Origin: Sapientia aquatica
GTDB lineage: Bacteria; Pseudomonadota; Gammaproteobacteria; Burkholderiales; Burkholderiaceae_D
Length of the DNA stretch: 64,000 bases
Assembly: GCF_004358105.1 (NCBI RefSeq)
Contig: NZ_SMYL01000001.1
Span: forward strand, 62,001 to 126,000
Direction of reading: 5' to 3'
Positions 1-8,786 of this stretch are shown piece by piece (positions within the stretch are counted from its first letter, which is position 1; each line of letters begins with the position of its first letter). Position numbers and translations under genes: made by a program. The notes under the pieces were generated by a model that searched no databases, had not been told where the DNA came from, and was given only the letters and a program-made list of their open reading frames with translations.

Positions 1-695
1 TTGCTGCGTTGACGCCCAAGGCTGAAATCGAAGGCGACATGGGCGCATCCTTACCAGGTTTGCAAGCCCGTTTAATGTCCCAAGCGTTGCGTAAGCTCAC
101 TGGTAGCATTAACCGCACGAATACCTTGGTCATTTTCATTAATCAAATTCGTATGAAAATCGGCGTCATGTTTGGGAACCCAGAAACGACAACCGGCGGT
201 AATGCGCTCAAATTTTATGCTTCCGTGCGTTTAGATATTCGCCGCACCGGCGGTATCAAGTCAGGTGAAGAAGTGATCGGTAACGAAACCAAAGTTAAAG
301 TGGTTAAGAACAAAGTCGCGCCTCCGTTCAAAGAAGCGCATTTTGACATCATGTACGGCGAAGGTACTTCGCGCGAAGGCGAGATCTTGGATTTAGGTTC
401 AGATGCCAAAATCGTTGAAAAAGCCGGCGCTTGGTACAGCTACAACGGCGAACGCATCGGTCAAGGTAAAGACAATGCGCGTAACTTCTTAAAAGAACGC
501 CCAGCCTTAGCCCGCGAAATCGAAAACAAAGTGCGTCAACATTTAGGCGTCCCAGTTTTGCCTGCCATCGTTGAACCTAAATTGACCAAAGCCGCTGCCG
601 CTAAATTAGCCGAAGCCGCCAAAGCAGCCGATGCTGATTCCGAAGAAAGTCCAGTTAATGCGTCCAAAGCAGCAAAAGCTAACGCTAAAGAATAG
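1..695 (+). CDS. recA: RecA recombinase, C-terminal part (5' end outside window)
   Basis: RecA polymerises on single-stranded DNA, drives homologous strand exchange and triggers LexA self-cleavage. The reading frame is open from base 3 and begins inside the core domain ([11 protein letters not shown]). The visible part contains the loop region with [20 protein letters not shown], which matches the canonical DNA-binding L2 segment, followed by the RecA C-terminal domain and an Ala/Lys/Asp/Glu-rich tail. The upstream part with Walker A is missing only because the window starts here. The stop lies inside the overlapping recX frame, as in many betaproteobacteria. Identification is secure. Confidence 0.97.
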   Translation, partial: AALTPKAEIEGDMGASLPGLQARLMSQALRKLTGSINRTNTLVIFINQIRMKIGVMFGNPETTTGGNALKFYASVRLDIRRTGGIKSGEEVIGNETKVKVVKNKVAPPFKEAHFDIMYGEGTSREGEILDLGSDAKIVEKAGAWYSYNGERIGQGKDNARNFLKERPALAREIENKVRQHLGVPVLPAIVEPKLTKAAAAKLAEAAKAADADSEESPVNASKAAKANAKE

Positions 696-1179
696 GGCGC
701 TGAATTACCTTTCTCTGCGTGAACATAGCCGACTTGAGCTTGGGCGTAAGTTAGCGCGTTACGCGGAGGAGGGTGACGATGTTGAAGCCTTGTTGGATTT
801 TTTAGAAAAGGCGAAGTTTTTATCCTCCGAGCGGTTTTCTGAAGCATTAGTCAGACGCCGCTCCGAGAGTTACGGCAATAGCCGTATTTTGGCTGAGCTG
901 CAAACACATAACTTAGATCCAGAGTTAATGGCGCAAAGTAAAGCGGAATTGGCTGAAACCGAAGTCGCTCGTGCTTGCGCTGCATGGCAGAAAAAGTTTG
1001 GACATTTGGCTCTGGCTAATTCATCCGACTCCGATTCCTCAGATCCTGATTCAATTCAATCTTCCCGTGAACAGCGCGCCAAACAATTTCGGTTTTTGGC
1101 CCAGCGCGGATTCTCTTCCAATGCCATCAAAATCGCCTTGCGCGGCATTGTTGACGATGTTGATCAGTTCGATTCTTAA
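658..1179 (+). CDS. recX: RecX, regulator of RecA
   Basis: RecX binds RecA filaments and limits their extension and ATPase activity. The protein shows the RecX three-helix-repeat signature ([19 protein letters not shown]; later [21 protein letters not shown] and [18 protein letters not shown]). I chose ATG 658 (about 173 residues); an in-frame ATG at 631 would lengthen the overlap with recA. With the 658 start the gene overlaps the recA tail by 38 bases in another frame, which suggests translational coupling. A Ser/Asp-rich insert (around residues 120-140 of the longer form) separates the repeats and looks like a lineage-specific linker. Confidence 0.9.
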   Translation: MRPKQQKLTLKNRALNYLSLREHSRLELGRKLARYAEEGDDVEALLDFLEKAKFLSSERFSEALVRRRSESYGNSRILAELQTHNLDPELMAQSKAELAETEVARACAAWQKKFGHLALANSSDSDSSDPDSIQSSREQRAKQFRFLAQRGFSSNAIKIALRGIVDDVDQFDS

Positions 1180-1646
1180 TTCCTACTTAGGGCATTATTG
1201 CTTCGACGCACCTAGTGGGGCATGCCAGGTGGGTGTTTATCTCGGTAAGTATTTATCCAGTTGATGTCGACTCTGTCTACTGGCCCAATGGTCATCACTT
1301 CCGATTCGTATTTAAATAAGCAGCAATTAAAGGCAATGTGTTAACTCGGCGTTAATTATTGTTAATATTTTCAATATTCATTCTGCTTTGAAACCAACAA
1401 AACCCACCAGTTTGGTGATCGGAAAAGGCTAATTACTAGCCCAAGTACTGACAGAAAATTGGTGTCACCCACCCACCTGTGCTAAACTTCTGGAATTATT
1501 TTGCAGTGCCGCAAGAGCGGCTGTTAGCGTAGAAACTGCGCCAACGACGCGTAATGTGGCTTTTTGAACTTTAATGGAACTTTGTTTGCAAGCTTGCCGG
1601 TAATCGGCAGTTGTTGACATAAAAGAAAATCGCCCAGCCCCACTCC
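1180..1646. other. Intergenic stretch between recX and the DUF2889 gene
   Basis: About 470 bases without a convincing gene. Short reading frames exist on both strands but show no family motif and no ribosome site. Only small weak hairpins are visible (for example GCCGC/GCGGC near 1510). I see no tRNA and no clear strong promoter; a TTGACA hexamer at 1614-1619 has no good -10 partner. Confidence 0.4.
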
Positions 1647-2237
1647 ATGTTTTTTCCTCCATCAACATCCCGCCGTGTGTTAAAACACAGTCGTGTTATT
1701 TCCATCGAAGCCTACGCTCGAGAAGATAACTTATGGGATATTGACGCCAGAATCTCCGATACCAAAACCAATCCGACTCAATTAGCCAGTGGCGTTCGCC
1801 CTGCTGGTGAGCCGATTCACGATTTGGGTTTGCGCATCAGTATTAATACAGATTTTGACATTGTGGACGCACAAGCTGTCTCGAGCAGACATCCTTATCC
1901 CGGCTATTGCAATGCGATCACGCCCGACTACACTAAGTTAGTCGGACTCAATTTGTTAAAGCAATTTCGGCATGAGGTTCAAGTGCGTTTGGGCGGCAAT
2001 CGCGGTTGCACGCACATAACTGAATTAGTTCAAATTCTGCCAACGGCGGCCTTGCAGGCTTTTGCTGGCGATGTGTTGAAGATTAATGATGTCGCCACAG
2101 GCAGCAAGCCCGATGCGGCAATGCAACAACAAACCAAGCAACCATTTCAGTTAGACCGCTGCCACGCTCTAAAGCTTGATGGCGGTGCAGTAGCAACTTA
2201 TTATCCGCGCTGGTACAAACCTGCTAGCGCGATATAA
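1647..2237 (+). CDS. DUF2889 domain protein
   Basis: A 196-residue soluble protein of unknown function. The N-terminus ([16 protein letters not shown], then [15 protein letters not shown]) matches my recollection of the DUF2889 family, in which a proline-containing start is followed by a conserved LWDIE-type motif; [20 protein letters not shown] is the other conserved stretch, with Cys and His that could bind a metal. The ATG at 1647 gives the usual family N-terminus, although no good Shine-Dalgarno is seen. In Burkholderiales this gene often sits between recX and sucC, as here. No biochemical role is assigned. Confidence 0.8.
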   Translation: MFFPPSTSRRVLKHSRVISIEAYAREDNLWDIDARISDTKTNPTQLASGVRPAGEPIHDLGLRISINTDFDIVDAQAVSSRHPYPGYCNAITPDYTKLVGLNLLKQFRHEVQVRLGGNRGCTHITELVQILPTAALQAFAGDVLKINDVATGSKPDAAMQQQTKQPFQLDRCHALKLDGGAVATYYPRWYKPASAI

Positions 2238-2305
2238 AGAGTAAAAGAATCACAAGGGTTACTTTTAGTTTAATTTATCTCCAAAAGCGTTCGAAGGGAA
2301 ATCGC

Positions 2306-3484
2306 ATGAAAATCCATGAGTATCAGGGAAAAGAAATTCTCCGTAAATTCGGAGTCACCGTGCCACGCGGCATTCCATGTATGTCAGTTGAAGAGGCTGT
2401 TAAGGCGGCTGAAACCTTAGGCGGCCCAGTTTGGGTTGTTAAGGCACAGATTCATGCTGGCGGTCGCGGTAAAGGCGGCGGCGTGAAAGTAGCTAAGACG
2501 CTGGAACAAGTTAAAGAATACGCAGACGCGATCATGGGCATGCAGTTGGTCACGCACCAAACTGGCCCTGAAGGTCAAAAAGTTCGCCGTTTATTGGTTG
2601 AAGAAGGCGCAGATATCAAAAAAGAACTGTACGTCAGTATGGTGACCGATCGTATTAGCCAACGTGTAGTATTAATGGCTTCGAGCGAAGGCGGTATGGA
2701 TATTGAAGAAGTTGCCGCTTCCCATCCAGAAAAAATTCATCACATCGCAATCGATCCAACGGCAGGTTTGCAAGATGCTGAAGCCGACGATATCTCACGC
2801 AAAATCGGTGTGCCAGAAGGCTCCATCGAAGACGCACGCGTGCAATTAAAAGGTTTGTACAAAGCCTTTATGGAAACCGACGCATCATTGGCTGAGATCA
2901 ACCCATTGATCGTGACTGGCTCAGGCAAAATCATCGCTTTGGATGCTAAGTTCAACTTCGACTCCAACGCGCTGTTCCGTCAACCAGAAATCGTGGCTTA
3001 TCGCGACTTGGATGAAGAAGATCCAGCTGAAATCGAAGCGTCTAAATTTGACTTGGCCTACATTTCCTTAGACGGCAATATCGGTTGTTTAGTCAATGGC
3101 GCAGGTTTGGCCATGGCAACGATGGACACGATCAAATTGTTCGGCGGCGAGCCAGCCAACTTCTTGGACGTGGGCGGCGGTGCGACAGCAGAAAAAGTAA
3201 CCGAAGCATTCAAGATCATGTTGAAAAACCCAGGCTTGAAAGCGATCTTGGTCAACATTTTCGGCGGCATTATGCGTTGCGACGTGATCGCCGAAGGCGT
3301 GATCACCGCATCCAAAGCCGTATCCTTAAAAGTGCCACTGGTTGTACGCATGAAGGGTACTAACGAAGAAATCGGTAAAAAAATGTTGGCTGACTCTGGT
3401 TTGCCTATTATCTCCGCAGACACCATGGAAGAAGCCGCTCAGAAAGTAGTGGCTGCTGCGGCCGAATTTGCTGCTAAAAAATAA
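2306..3484 (+). CDS. sucC: Succinyl-CoA synthetase, beta subunit (ADP-forming)
   Basis: This subunit of the TCA-cycle enzyme converts succinyl-CoA, ADP and phosphate to succinate, CoA and ATP, together with SucD. The 392-residue length is typical. The N-terminal ATP-grasp domain begins [17 protein letters not shown] and has the Gly-rich loop [19 protein letters not shown] supplies Mg/nucleotide ligands. The C-terminal CoA-ligase domain contains [13 protein letters not shown] and [23 protein letters not shown] ribosome site precedes ATG 2306. sucD follows after 12 bases in the same transcript. Confidence 0.98.
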   Translation: MKIHEYQGKEILRKFGVTVPRGIPCMSVEEAVKAAETLGGPVWVVKAQIHAGGRGKGGGVKVAKTLEQVKEYADAIMGMQLVTHQTGPEGQKVRRLLVEEGADIKKELYVSMVTDRISQRVVLMASSEGGMDIEEVAASHPEKIHHIAIDPTAGLQDAEADDISRKIGVPEGSIEDARVQLKGLYKAFMETDASLAEINPLIVTGSGKIIALDAKFNFDSNALFRQPEIVAYRDLDEEDPAEIEASKFDLAYISLDGNIGCLVNGAGLAMATMDTIKLFGGEPANFLDVGGGATAEKVTEAFKIMLKNPGLKAILVNIFGGIMRCDVIAEGVITASKAVSLKVPLVVRMKGTNEEIGKKMLADSGLPIISADTMEEAAQKVVAAAAEFAAKK

Positions 3485-3496
3485 TAAGGAAACAAC

Positions 3497-4378
3497 ATGT
3501 CAATCTTAATCAATAAAGACACCAAAGTAATTACCCAAGGTATTACTGGTAAAACTGGCCAATTCCACACCCGCATGTGCCGCGATTACGCTAACGGTAA
3601 AAACTGTTTCGTTGCCGGCGTAAATCCGAAAAAAGCAGGCGAAGACTTCGAAGGCATTCCAATCTACGCTAACGTGGGCGAAGCCAAAGCAGCAACTGGC
3701 GCCACCGTTTCTGTGATCTACGTTCCACCAGCAGGCGCAGCAGCGGCAATTTGGGAAGCAGTTGAAGCCGATTTGGATTTGGCGATCTGTATCACTGAAG
3801 GTATCCCAGTTCGTGACATGATGATGTTGAAAGACCGCATGGCTAAAGCTGGCAGCAAAACTAAATTGTTAGGACCAAACTGCCCAGGTTTGATCACTCC
3901 TGATGAAATCAAAATCGGTATCATGCCTGGTCATATCCACCGCAAAGGTCGTATCGGCGTGGTTTCCCGCTCTGGTACATTGACATACGAAGCGGTTGGT
4001 CAATTGACAGCCTTGGGTTTAGGTCAATCGTCCGCGGTTGGTATCGGCGGCGATCCAATCAATGGCTTGAAACACATCGATATCATGAAAGCGTTTAATG
4101 ACGATCCTGATACCGATGCAGTCATCATGATTGGTGAAATCGGTGGTCCAGATGAAGCCAATGCGGCGTATTGGATTCGCGATAACATGAAAAAACCAGT
4201 CGTTTGCTTTATCGCTGGTGTTACCGCTCCTCCAGGCAAACGCATGGGTCACGCTGGCGCATTGATTTCTGGTGGTGCCGACACAGCACAAGCTAAGTTG
4301 GACATCATGGAAGAATGTGGCATCAAATCAACTAAAAACCCGTCAGAAATGGCGCGTTTGTTGAAAGCAATGCTGTAA
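3497..4378 (+). CDS. sucD: Succinyl-CoA synthetase, alpha subunit
   Basis: The alpha subunit carries the CoA-binding Rossmann domain and the phosphorylated histidine. It is 293 residues long, the normal size. The CoA-binding start is seen ([19 protein letters not shown]), as is [13 protein letters not shown], and the catalytic His lies in [11 protein letters not shown] near residue 250. AAGGA precedes ATG 3497. The gene is co-transcribed with sucC, ensuring equal amounts of the two subunits. Confidence 0.98.
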   Translation: MSILINKDTKVITQGITGKTGQFHTRMCRDYANGKNCFVAGVNPKKAGEDFEGIPIYANVGEAKAATGATVSVIYVPPAGAAAAIWEAVEADLDLAICITEGIPVRDMMMLKDRMAKAGSKTKLLGPNCPGLITPDEIKIGIMPGHIHRKGRIGVVSRSGTLTYEAVGQLTALGLGQSSAVGIGGDPINGLKHIDIMKAFNDDPDTDAVIMIGEIGGPDEANAAYWIRDNMKKPVVCFIAGVTAPPGKRMGHAGALISGGADTAQAKLDIMEECGIKSTKNPSEMARLLKAML

Positions 4379-4873
4379 TCGTTTAATTCAATGTGAATTT
4401 ACGCAAGATTATGGCGGTTGCGTAATGCGGTCGGGGCGCTCTTTCTGGGTGCCCTAACTTACCAACAAGCGCCGCTCGAAGATTCTGCGGCTCGTTACCA
4501 ACGATAAGCACAAATCAACCGTAATTTCGATTTGCGTTGTATTAGGCAGTAAAAAGGAAGTGTTTCGATCGGTTTTGATGATTCAGAACAGATCACACAC
4601 TTCCTTTTTCATTACAGATTTCGAATTGGCAGTGCATTGCCCAATAAAATGAATTCATTCCGGAAATAATCATCATTTTAGTGTCCGTCTGATAACCATA
4701 TGAGTAGCTTCTGCGGTGTAAAATTCTCAAAATCAATAGTTGCATGGCAATAGTTTTTACATAGTTGTTACTTTTAATAAACCTTTTAAGCATCGGATTG
4801 TTTCTGTATTTGCTATAGTGACTAGGCAAATACTCATTTAACAATTACCAGCACTATTCGAGAGCGTTCGTAC
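4379..4873. other. Intergenic stretch after sucD
   Basis: About 495 bases with no supported gene. It holds one strong inverted repeat (annotated separately at 4551-4609). A short minus-strand frame at 4593-4844 has no family motif and lies in AT-rich DNA, so I do not call it. A TATAGT hexamer near 4812 could be a -10 element for the phosphatase gene, but no convincing -35 accompanies it. Confidence 0.4.
4551..4609. terminator. 13-bp inverted repeat, probable bidirectional terminator
   Basis: AAAAAGGAAGTGT (4551-4563) is perfectly complementary to ACACTTCCTTTTT (4597-4609), with a 33-base loop. The A-rich left arm and T-rich right arm fit a Rho-independent terminator on either strand. It probably separates sucCD from the phosphatase gene. 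The long loop is unusual for a terminator, so another structural role is possible. Confidence 0.55.
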
Positions 4874-5635
4874 ATGCAACAAAATCCCAGCATAGACTAT
4901 GCCGCCATCACCGATGTTGGGTTAAAACGCGCGCATAACGAAGATGCTATTTCGGTCGTACCAGAACTGGGATTGACCATTTTGGCCGATGGCATGGGCG
5001 GCTACAACGCTGGTGAGATTGCCAGCATGATGTGTATCAACGTCATTAGTAATTTCATTCACGACAAACTGCATCGCTTACGCGCCTATTTGTTACCGTA
5101 TCAAGTGGATGATCTAAAAAATATGATGGTCGATGCGGTGGAATTAGCCAATATTGCGATCTTGCAAGCTGCAGCGGATGACCCGCAGTATTTCGGCATG
5201 GGCACAACTTTAGTCAGTACCTTAAGTGCCAAAGATAATTTAATCGTTGCACATGTAGGCGACTCGCGCGCGTACCGCTTGCGCAACGGTGAATTAACCC
5301 AAATAACGCACGATCATTCCGTCGTGCAAGAGCAAATCGACGCCGGATTAATTACCGAAGAATCCGCCCATACCTCTGACATTAAGAACTTGGTGACGCG
5401 CGCCGTCGGTGTCATGGATTTGATGGAAGTGGAAGTGCACGCCCACAAGACAGAACCTCAAGATTTGTATTTGCTCTGTTCGGACGGTCTGTCCGACATG
5501 TTATTGCCGCATGAAATTGCCGAAATATTAGTTAAGCCCGAACTTTCATTAACCGATATGTCGCGTGAATTAGTTGATTTAGCCAACCTCCATGGCGGTC
5601 GCGACAATATTTCGGTCATTCTATTTAAGACCTAA
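4874..5635 (+). CDS. PP2C-type Ser/Thr protein phosphatase (Stp1-like)
   Basis: A 253-residue cytoplasmic metal-dependent phosphatase that removes phosphate from Ser/Thr residues of proteins. All the PP2C metal-binding motifs are present in order: ITDVGLKRAHNEDAI, LADGMGGYNAGE, MGTTLVSTL, AHVGDSRAYRLRNGELTQIT, LLCSDGLSDML and GGRDNISVILF. No membrane segment is seen. Its neighbour is an FHA phosphothreonine-reader protein, so the two probably belong to one phospho-signalling circuit, but no Ser/Thr kinase gene is present in the window. The substrate is unknown. Confidence 0.93.
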   Translation: MQQNPSIDYAAITDVGLKRAHNEDAISVVPELGLTILADGMGGYNAGEIASMMCINVISNFIHDKLHRLRAYLLPYQVDDLKNMMVDAVELANIAILQAAADDPQYFGMGTTLVSTLSAKDNLIVAHVGDSRAYRLRNGELTQITHDHSVVQEQIDAGLITEESAHTSDIKNLVTRAVGVMDLMEVEVHAHKTEPQDLYLLCSDGLSDMLLPHEIAEILVKPELSLTDMSRELVDLANLHGGRDNISVILFKT

Positions 5636-5957
5636 TTGCGTTAGGTGCGACTGTTCGCGGCGCGATGTTGACATCAACGATGCGCATCAACATCGAGGAG
5701 ATTGAGCGGTGCAGTCAGCCGCCTTCTGACTGCGATGTTGAATTCGCCAATGTCGGCAAAGTCGAGCCAGAATTCTTGTCATGAGATAAATATTAATCTG
5801 TAGTTGAAGTACATGTGTCGAACTGCAAAGTAGCTGGCACTAAAAATGCTACAAAAGTAGTAGGTTGTTAATTTAAACAACAAAAAATACTATTTTATTA
5901 ATTATTTAGAAGTCGGATTGCGCGCAGCGCGATTCAAACCTCATCAGGAGTTGATTA
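5636..5957. other. Intergenic stretch with two hairpins, phosphatase to FHA gene
   Basis: About 320 bases without a gene. Two perfect inverted repeats occur back to back: CGATGTTGA (5663-5671) with TCAACATCG (5687-5695), and GCAGTCAG (5711-5718) with CTGACTGC (5726-5733). The unit GATGTTGA recurs at 5734. Neither hairpin is followed by a T-tract, so they are not classical terminators. Further right a sigma-54-like box lies at 5835-5850. Confidence 0.5.
5835..5850 (+). promoter_or_regulatory. Possible sigma-54 promoter upstream of the FHA gene
   Basis: TGGCAC, five bases, then ATGCT matches the -24/-12 pattern TGGCAY-N5-TTGCW except for the first base of the -12 box. It lies about 108 bases upstream of the FHA start. 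The pilin genes just downstream have better sigma-54 sites, which raises plausibility, but the mismatch leaves this tentative. Confidence 0.35.
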
Positions 5958-6581
5958 ATGGCAAAACTGAGCGTGACCTTAGAAGGCGCAATCCTGCAAG
6001 AAATACCCATCAATAAGCCTCGAATCACCATCGGTCGGCGTCCAACTAACGACGTCGTACTCAATCACCTCGCCATCAGTGGAGAACATGCGGTCATTTC
6101 AACCGGCACGGGCAACAGCAATGATTCTTTCCTAGAAGACCGCAACAGCACAAACGGCACGCAGGTCAATGGGCAACCGATTAAACGTCATTTTTTACAG
6201 AATGGCGACATCATTACTTTGGCAAAATACCAATTAAAATTCGAAACCGATACCTTAAATCAAACGGCCGGACAGGGCGGAAAAGTAAAATCTAATGAGC
6301 CCCAAGCACCTGCAGAAGTGAAGCATGCCTTGATAAAAGTACTCAACGGCAGCAATGCTGGTAAACAATTGGTATTAAGTAAAGAGCTGACAACTTTGGG
6401 CACCCCCGGTGTACAAGTCGCAACGATTTCACGAATACAAAACCAATATTTAATCCGTCACGTGGAAGGCGAAAAATCAGCGTTGGTCAACGAACGGGCG
6501 ATTGGTAAAAATGCGCTGGAACTCAAACAGGGCGATGTGATTGATTTGTCCGGTACTCGGTTGATGTTTAGTTATTCTTGA
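5958..6581 (+). CDS. FHA domain protein
   Basis: A 207-residue cytoplasmic protein. Residues about 22-95 form a classical forkhead-associated domain, which binds phosphothreonine peptides: ITIGRRPTNDVVLNHLAISGEHAVI, then DRNSTNGTQVNGQPI, with the conserved GR, SxxH and NG residues. The C-terminal half (LIKVLNGSNAGKQLVL...TLGTPGVQV...LVNERAIGKNALELKQGDVIDLSGTRLMF) looks like a second, degenerate FHA-like beta sandwich lacking the phospho-binding residues. AGGAG precedes ATG 5958. Located between PP2C phosphatase and pilin genes, it may link protein phosphorylation with type IV pili; this is inference. Confidence 0.9.
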   Translation: MAKLSVTLEGAILQEIPINKPRITIGRRPTNDVVLNHLAISGEHAVISTGTGNSNDSFLEDRNSTNGTQVNGQPIKRHFLQNGDIITLAKYQLKFETDTLNQTAGQGGKVKSNEPQAPAEVKHALIKVLNGSNAGKQLVLSKELTTLGTPGVQVATISRIQNQYLIRHVEGEKSALVNERAIGKNALELKQGDVIDLSGTRLMFSYS

Positions 6582-6640
6582 TTTAACCGGCGAATTTTAA
6601 AGGCCAAATTAAATGCTGTTTTCTCTTGCCTCTCTTGAAT

Positions 6641-6675
6641 TACTTCGCTCGTTTATAGTGAGCGAAGTACTTTAT
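6641..6675 (+). terminator. Probable terminator after the FHA gene
   Basis: TACTTCGCTC (6641-6650) pairs perfectly with GAGCGAAGTA (6660-6669) around a 9-base loop and is followed by CTTTATT. It probably ends the FHA transcript before the sigma-54 promoter of the first pilin. Confidence 0.6.
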
Positions 6676-6730
6676 TAGCTACCTTCCCCCACAACCATTT
6701 TTAATTCCTCTACTGCTCGTTAATTCTTGA

Positions 6731-6746
6731 TGGCATATTTATTGCT
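6731..6746 (+). promoter_or_regulatory. Sigma-54 promoter of the first pilin gene
   Basis: TGGCAT, five bases, TTGCT: a full match to the TGGCAY-N5-TTGCW sigma-54 consensus. Expected transcription start is near 6757, about 30 bases before the pilin ATG. Type IV pilin genes are classically activated by the PilS/PilR system through RpoN; pilS and pilR are not in the window. Confidence 0.75.
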
Positions 6747-6786
6747 GTGAACTTGTAACTCCACGTAATACCTGAAGGAAAGTGCT

Positions 6787-7230
6787 ATGAATAAAGTACA
6801 AAAAGGTTTTACCTTGATTGAATTAATGATTGTTATTGCGATTATCGGGATATTGGCGGCAATTGCGATTCCGCAGTACACGAGCTATACGAAGAAATCG
6901 AGGTTCGCTGAGGTGATAACTGCTACAACGCCCTATAAAAATGGCGTTGAAGTGTGCGCGACGCAACAAGGTTTGACTATGGGTGGTGCTATTACTGGAT
7001 GTGGGTCGGGTAATAATGGCGTGCCAACAAATGCGACATCATCAGGGCAAGTTTCATCCGTTACCGTAACAGATGCTGGATTAATCACTGCAACGAGTAA
7101 TGCAGCGTCAGCAATTGGAATTTCTGCTACCTATATTTTGTCACCAGCATTGAATGCTGCTGGAAGTCCTACCTTGATTACTTGGACGAAATTAAGTAGC
7201 AGTACATGTGTTAGTAATAATTTGTGTTGA
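6787..7230 (+). CDS. Type IV major pilin-like protein, copy 1
   Basis: A 147-residue prepilin. The short leader MNKVQKG is cleaved by PilD before [24 protein letters not shown], the hydrophobic N-terminal helix with the essential Glu5. The globular part has four cysteines, the last pair in STCVSNNLC, forming the expected C-terminal disulfide loop. GGAAAG precedes ATG 6787. It is a paralogue of the next gene and has its own sigma-54 promoter. Ser/Thr-rich stretches ([17 protein letters not shown]) are possible O-glycosylation targets of the downstream PglL proteins. Confidence 0.93.
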   Translation: MNKVQKGFTLIELMIVIAIIGILAAIAIPQYTSYTKKSRFAEVITATTPYKNGVEVCATQQGLTMGGAITGCGSGNNGVPTNATSSGQVSSVTVTDAGLITATSNAASAIGISATYILSPALNAAGSPTLITWTKLSSSTCVSNNLC

Positions 7231-7381
7231 TTTTTGTCAGTTTTAGCAACAGGTAACAAATAGTCGTATGTGGTATTGGGGTTAGTGACACGAAATGTCA
7301 GTTACTAACAAAATTTAAACGTAACATTTGCTGGCACTAAAGATTGATCTAATTTTATTGTCGTAGATCAGTAAATTAGGC

Positions 7382-7397
7382 TGGCACACGAATTGCT
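7382..7397 (+). promoter_or_regulatory. Sigma-54 promoter of the second pilin gene
   Basis: TGGCAC-ACGAA-TTGCT is a perfect sigma-54 -24/-12 element. Start of transcription is expected near 7408, giving a leader of about 36 bases before ATG 7444. Upstream lie inverted pairs TGACA/TGTCA (around 7288-7302) and TGATCT/AGATCA (around 7345-7371), which are candidate activator (PilR-type) sites. Confidence 0.85.
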
Positions 7398-7443
7398 TCT
7401 ATCAATTCATGTAGAAATCGTTCTACTTCACTGGAGATATTAA

Positions 7444-7905
7444 ATGAAATTGCAAACTACTCAAAAAGGTTTTACTTTAATCGAATTGATGATCGTTATC
7501 GCGATTATCGGTATTTTGGCAGCGATCGCTGTTCCTCAATATCAAACATACACAACTAAAGCAAAATTTTCTGAAATCACTGGTGCAACTGCTCCTTGGA
7601 AATTAGCTGTTGAATTGTGCGTGCAAAATAACATCACATTGACTGCAGCTGCTGGCGCTCCAATCACCAAGTGCGGCAATAGTAATGCAACAGGCGAAGT
7701 TCCTGCTCCACCTGGTGCATCTGGTAACTTGGCATCTTTGCTTACTTCTGACGCAGGTGTTATCACTGCTACAGCAATCGTCGGTAGCGGCTTAAATGGT
7801 CAAACTTTAATTTTGACTCCAACAACCAATGCGTTAGGTGCATCGACTTTGGTCACTTGGGCAAAGACTTCTTCAGCAACCTGCGTAACACAAAATATCT
7901 GCTAA
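7444..7905 (+). CDS. pilA: Type IV major pilin (PilA), copy 2
   Basis: A 153-residue prepilin with leader MKLQTTQKG, then [27 protein letters not shown]. Glu5 is present, and the last cysteine pair ([10 protein letters not shown]) closes the D-region loop. A Pro/Ala/Gly-rich patch ([11 protein letters not shown]) lies mid-protein. Strong CTGGAG ribosome site, perfect sigma-54 promoter and a strong terminator after the gene point to a highly expressed monocistronic unit; this is the best candidate for the principal pilin. It closely resembles copy 1 in the N-terminus and ending but diverges in the middle. Confidence 0.94.
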   Translation: MKLQTTQKGFTLIELMIVIAIIGILAAIAVPQYQTYTTKAKFSEITGATAPWKLAVELCVQNNITLTAAAGAPITKCGNSNATGEVPAPPGASGNLASLLTSDAGVITATAIVGSGLNGQTLILTPTTNALGASTLVTWAKTSSATCVTQNIC

Positions 7906-7924
7906 TTTAATTTAGCCGATAGCC

Positions 7925-7956
7925 AAAAAGCACGGTTTTTACCGTGCTTTTTTTTT
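7925..7956 (+). terminator. Strong terminator after pilA copy 2
   Basis: AAAAAGCACGGT and ACCGTGCTTTTT form a near-perfect stem with a TTTT loop and a run of eight or more T. It isolates the pilin transcript from the accessory genes. Confidence 0.9.
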
Positions 7957-7994
7957 GATAAAATTTATTTTCCTTAATTATTGTTTGTAAGCAA

Positions 7995-8720
7995 ATGAAC
8001 CGATTCAAAGCCTCTGCCATTCATCTTTTTGGAAGTGCATGTGTTATTGGAGTTTTTTTCTTATTGGTGCGCCAAGTTTGGTACCCGGGCCAACTGTTTT
8101 CAGCTGCGGCAGGTGCGGAGCTATTGCGTTTGCTGATTTGTGTTGATGTTATTTTGGGGCCGTTAATTACCTTAATCATTTTTGACACAAAGAAGAAAAA
8201 ACTTCGCCAAGACATGTTTATCGTTTTATTTTGTCAACTGTGTTTTTTAGTCTATGGTTTTTGGTCGATCTTTAGTGTACGTCCGGTGTACTTCGCTTTG
8301 GTTGGAGATCAGTTCTACATGGTTCGAGCGAATGAAATTGATTCAGTCGACCAAAACAGGGCAAAAAATGCCTTATTTAGACAGTTGCCCATTACGGGGC
8401 CTGAGTTTGTTGGCACGATAGAACCCGACGATCAGAAAATTAAAAATGATTTGGTCTTCAGCAGCTTAGCCGGTATGGGATTGCAAAATCTGCCGCAATA
8501 TTTTGTTCCTTTCGCGCAAGTTCAACCTCAAGTTCGGGCTGTGGCCAAGACTAGTCAGCAATTTAAAACAATTACTTCAGAAACCCGATTGCGTCTGAAG
8601 AATTATGAACTCGCGCATCCAACGAGCGCCGTTGCTTTTGTGCCTTTAGTTTTTAAAGCAGGGCAGTTATTTGTTGTGGTCAAGGCTGGCAACGGTGAGG
8701 TAATTGAAATAATCAAATAA
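7995..8720 (+). CDS. TfpX/TfpZ-like type IV pilin accessory protein
   Basis: A 241-residue inner-membrane protein resembling the TfpX/TfpZ family encoded beside pilin genes in Pseudomonas and Moraxellaceae, thought to assist assembly or stability of the cognate pilin. Three to four N-terminal membrane segments are visible (AIHLFGSACVIGVFFLLV; LLRLLICVDVILGPLITLII; MFIVLFCQLCFLVYGFWSIF), followed by a soluble part containing VRPVYFALVGDQFYMV. The motif DVILGPLITLIIFD is typical of the family. Its position right after the pilin genes supports the role. Confidence 0.82.
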   Translation: MNRFKASAIHLFGSACVIGVFFLLVRQVWYPGQLFSAAAGAELLRLLICVDVILGPLITLIIFDTKKKKLRQDMFIVLFCQLCFLVYGFWSIFSVRPVYFALVGDQFYMVRANEIDSVDQNRAKNALFRQLPITGPEFVGTIEPDDQKIKNDLVFSSLAGMGLQNLPQYFVPFAQVQPQVRAVAKTSQQFKTITSETRLRLKNYELAHPTSAVAFVPLVFKAGQLFVVVKAGNGEVIEIIK

Positions 8721-8786
8721 GATTTATCTGCCGGTATTTTCAAGCTAATTTACCATTAACCATTTTCAATTCCTTAGTTACCACTA

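Noticed and set aside
1465-1668. 67-residue minus-strand frame upstream of the DUF2889 gene
   Set aside because: No recognisable motif or ribosome site, and it overlaps the start of a well-supported gene on the other strand.
4593-4844. 83-residue minus-strand frame in the sucD-phosphatase gap
   Set aside because: Begins inside a terminator hairpin, AT-rich low-information composition, no family signature.
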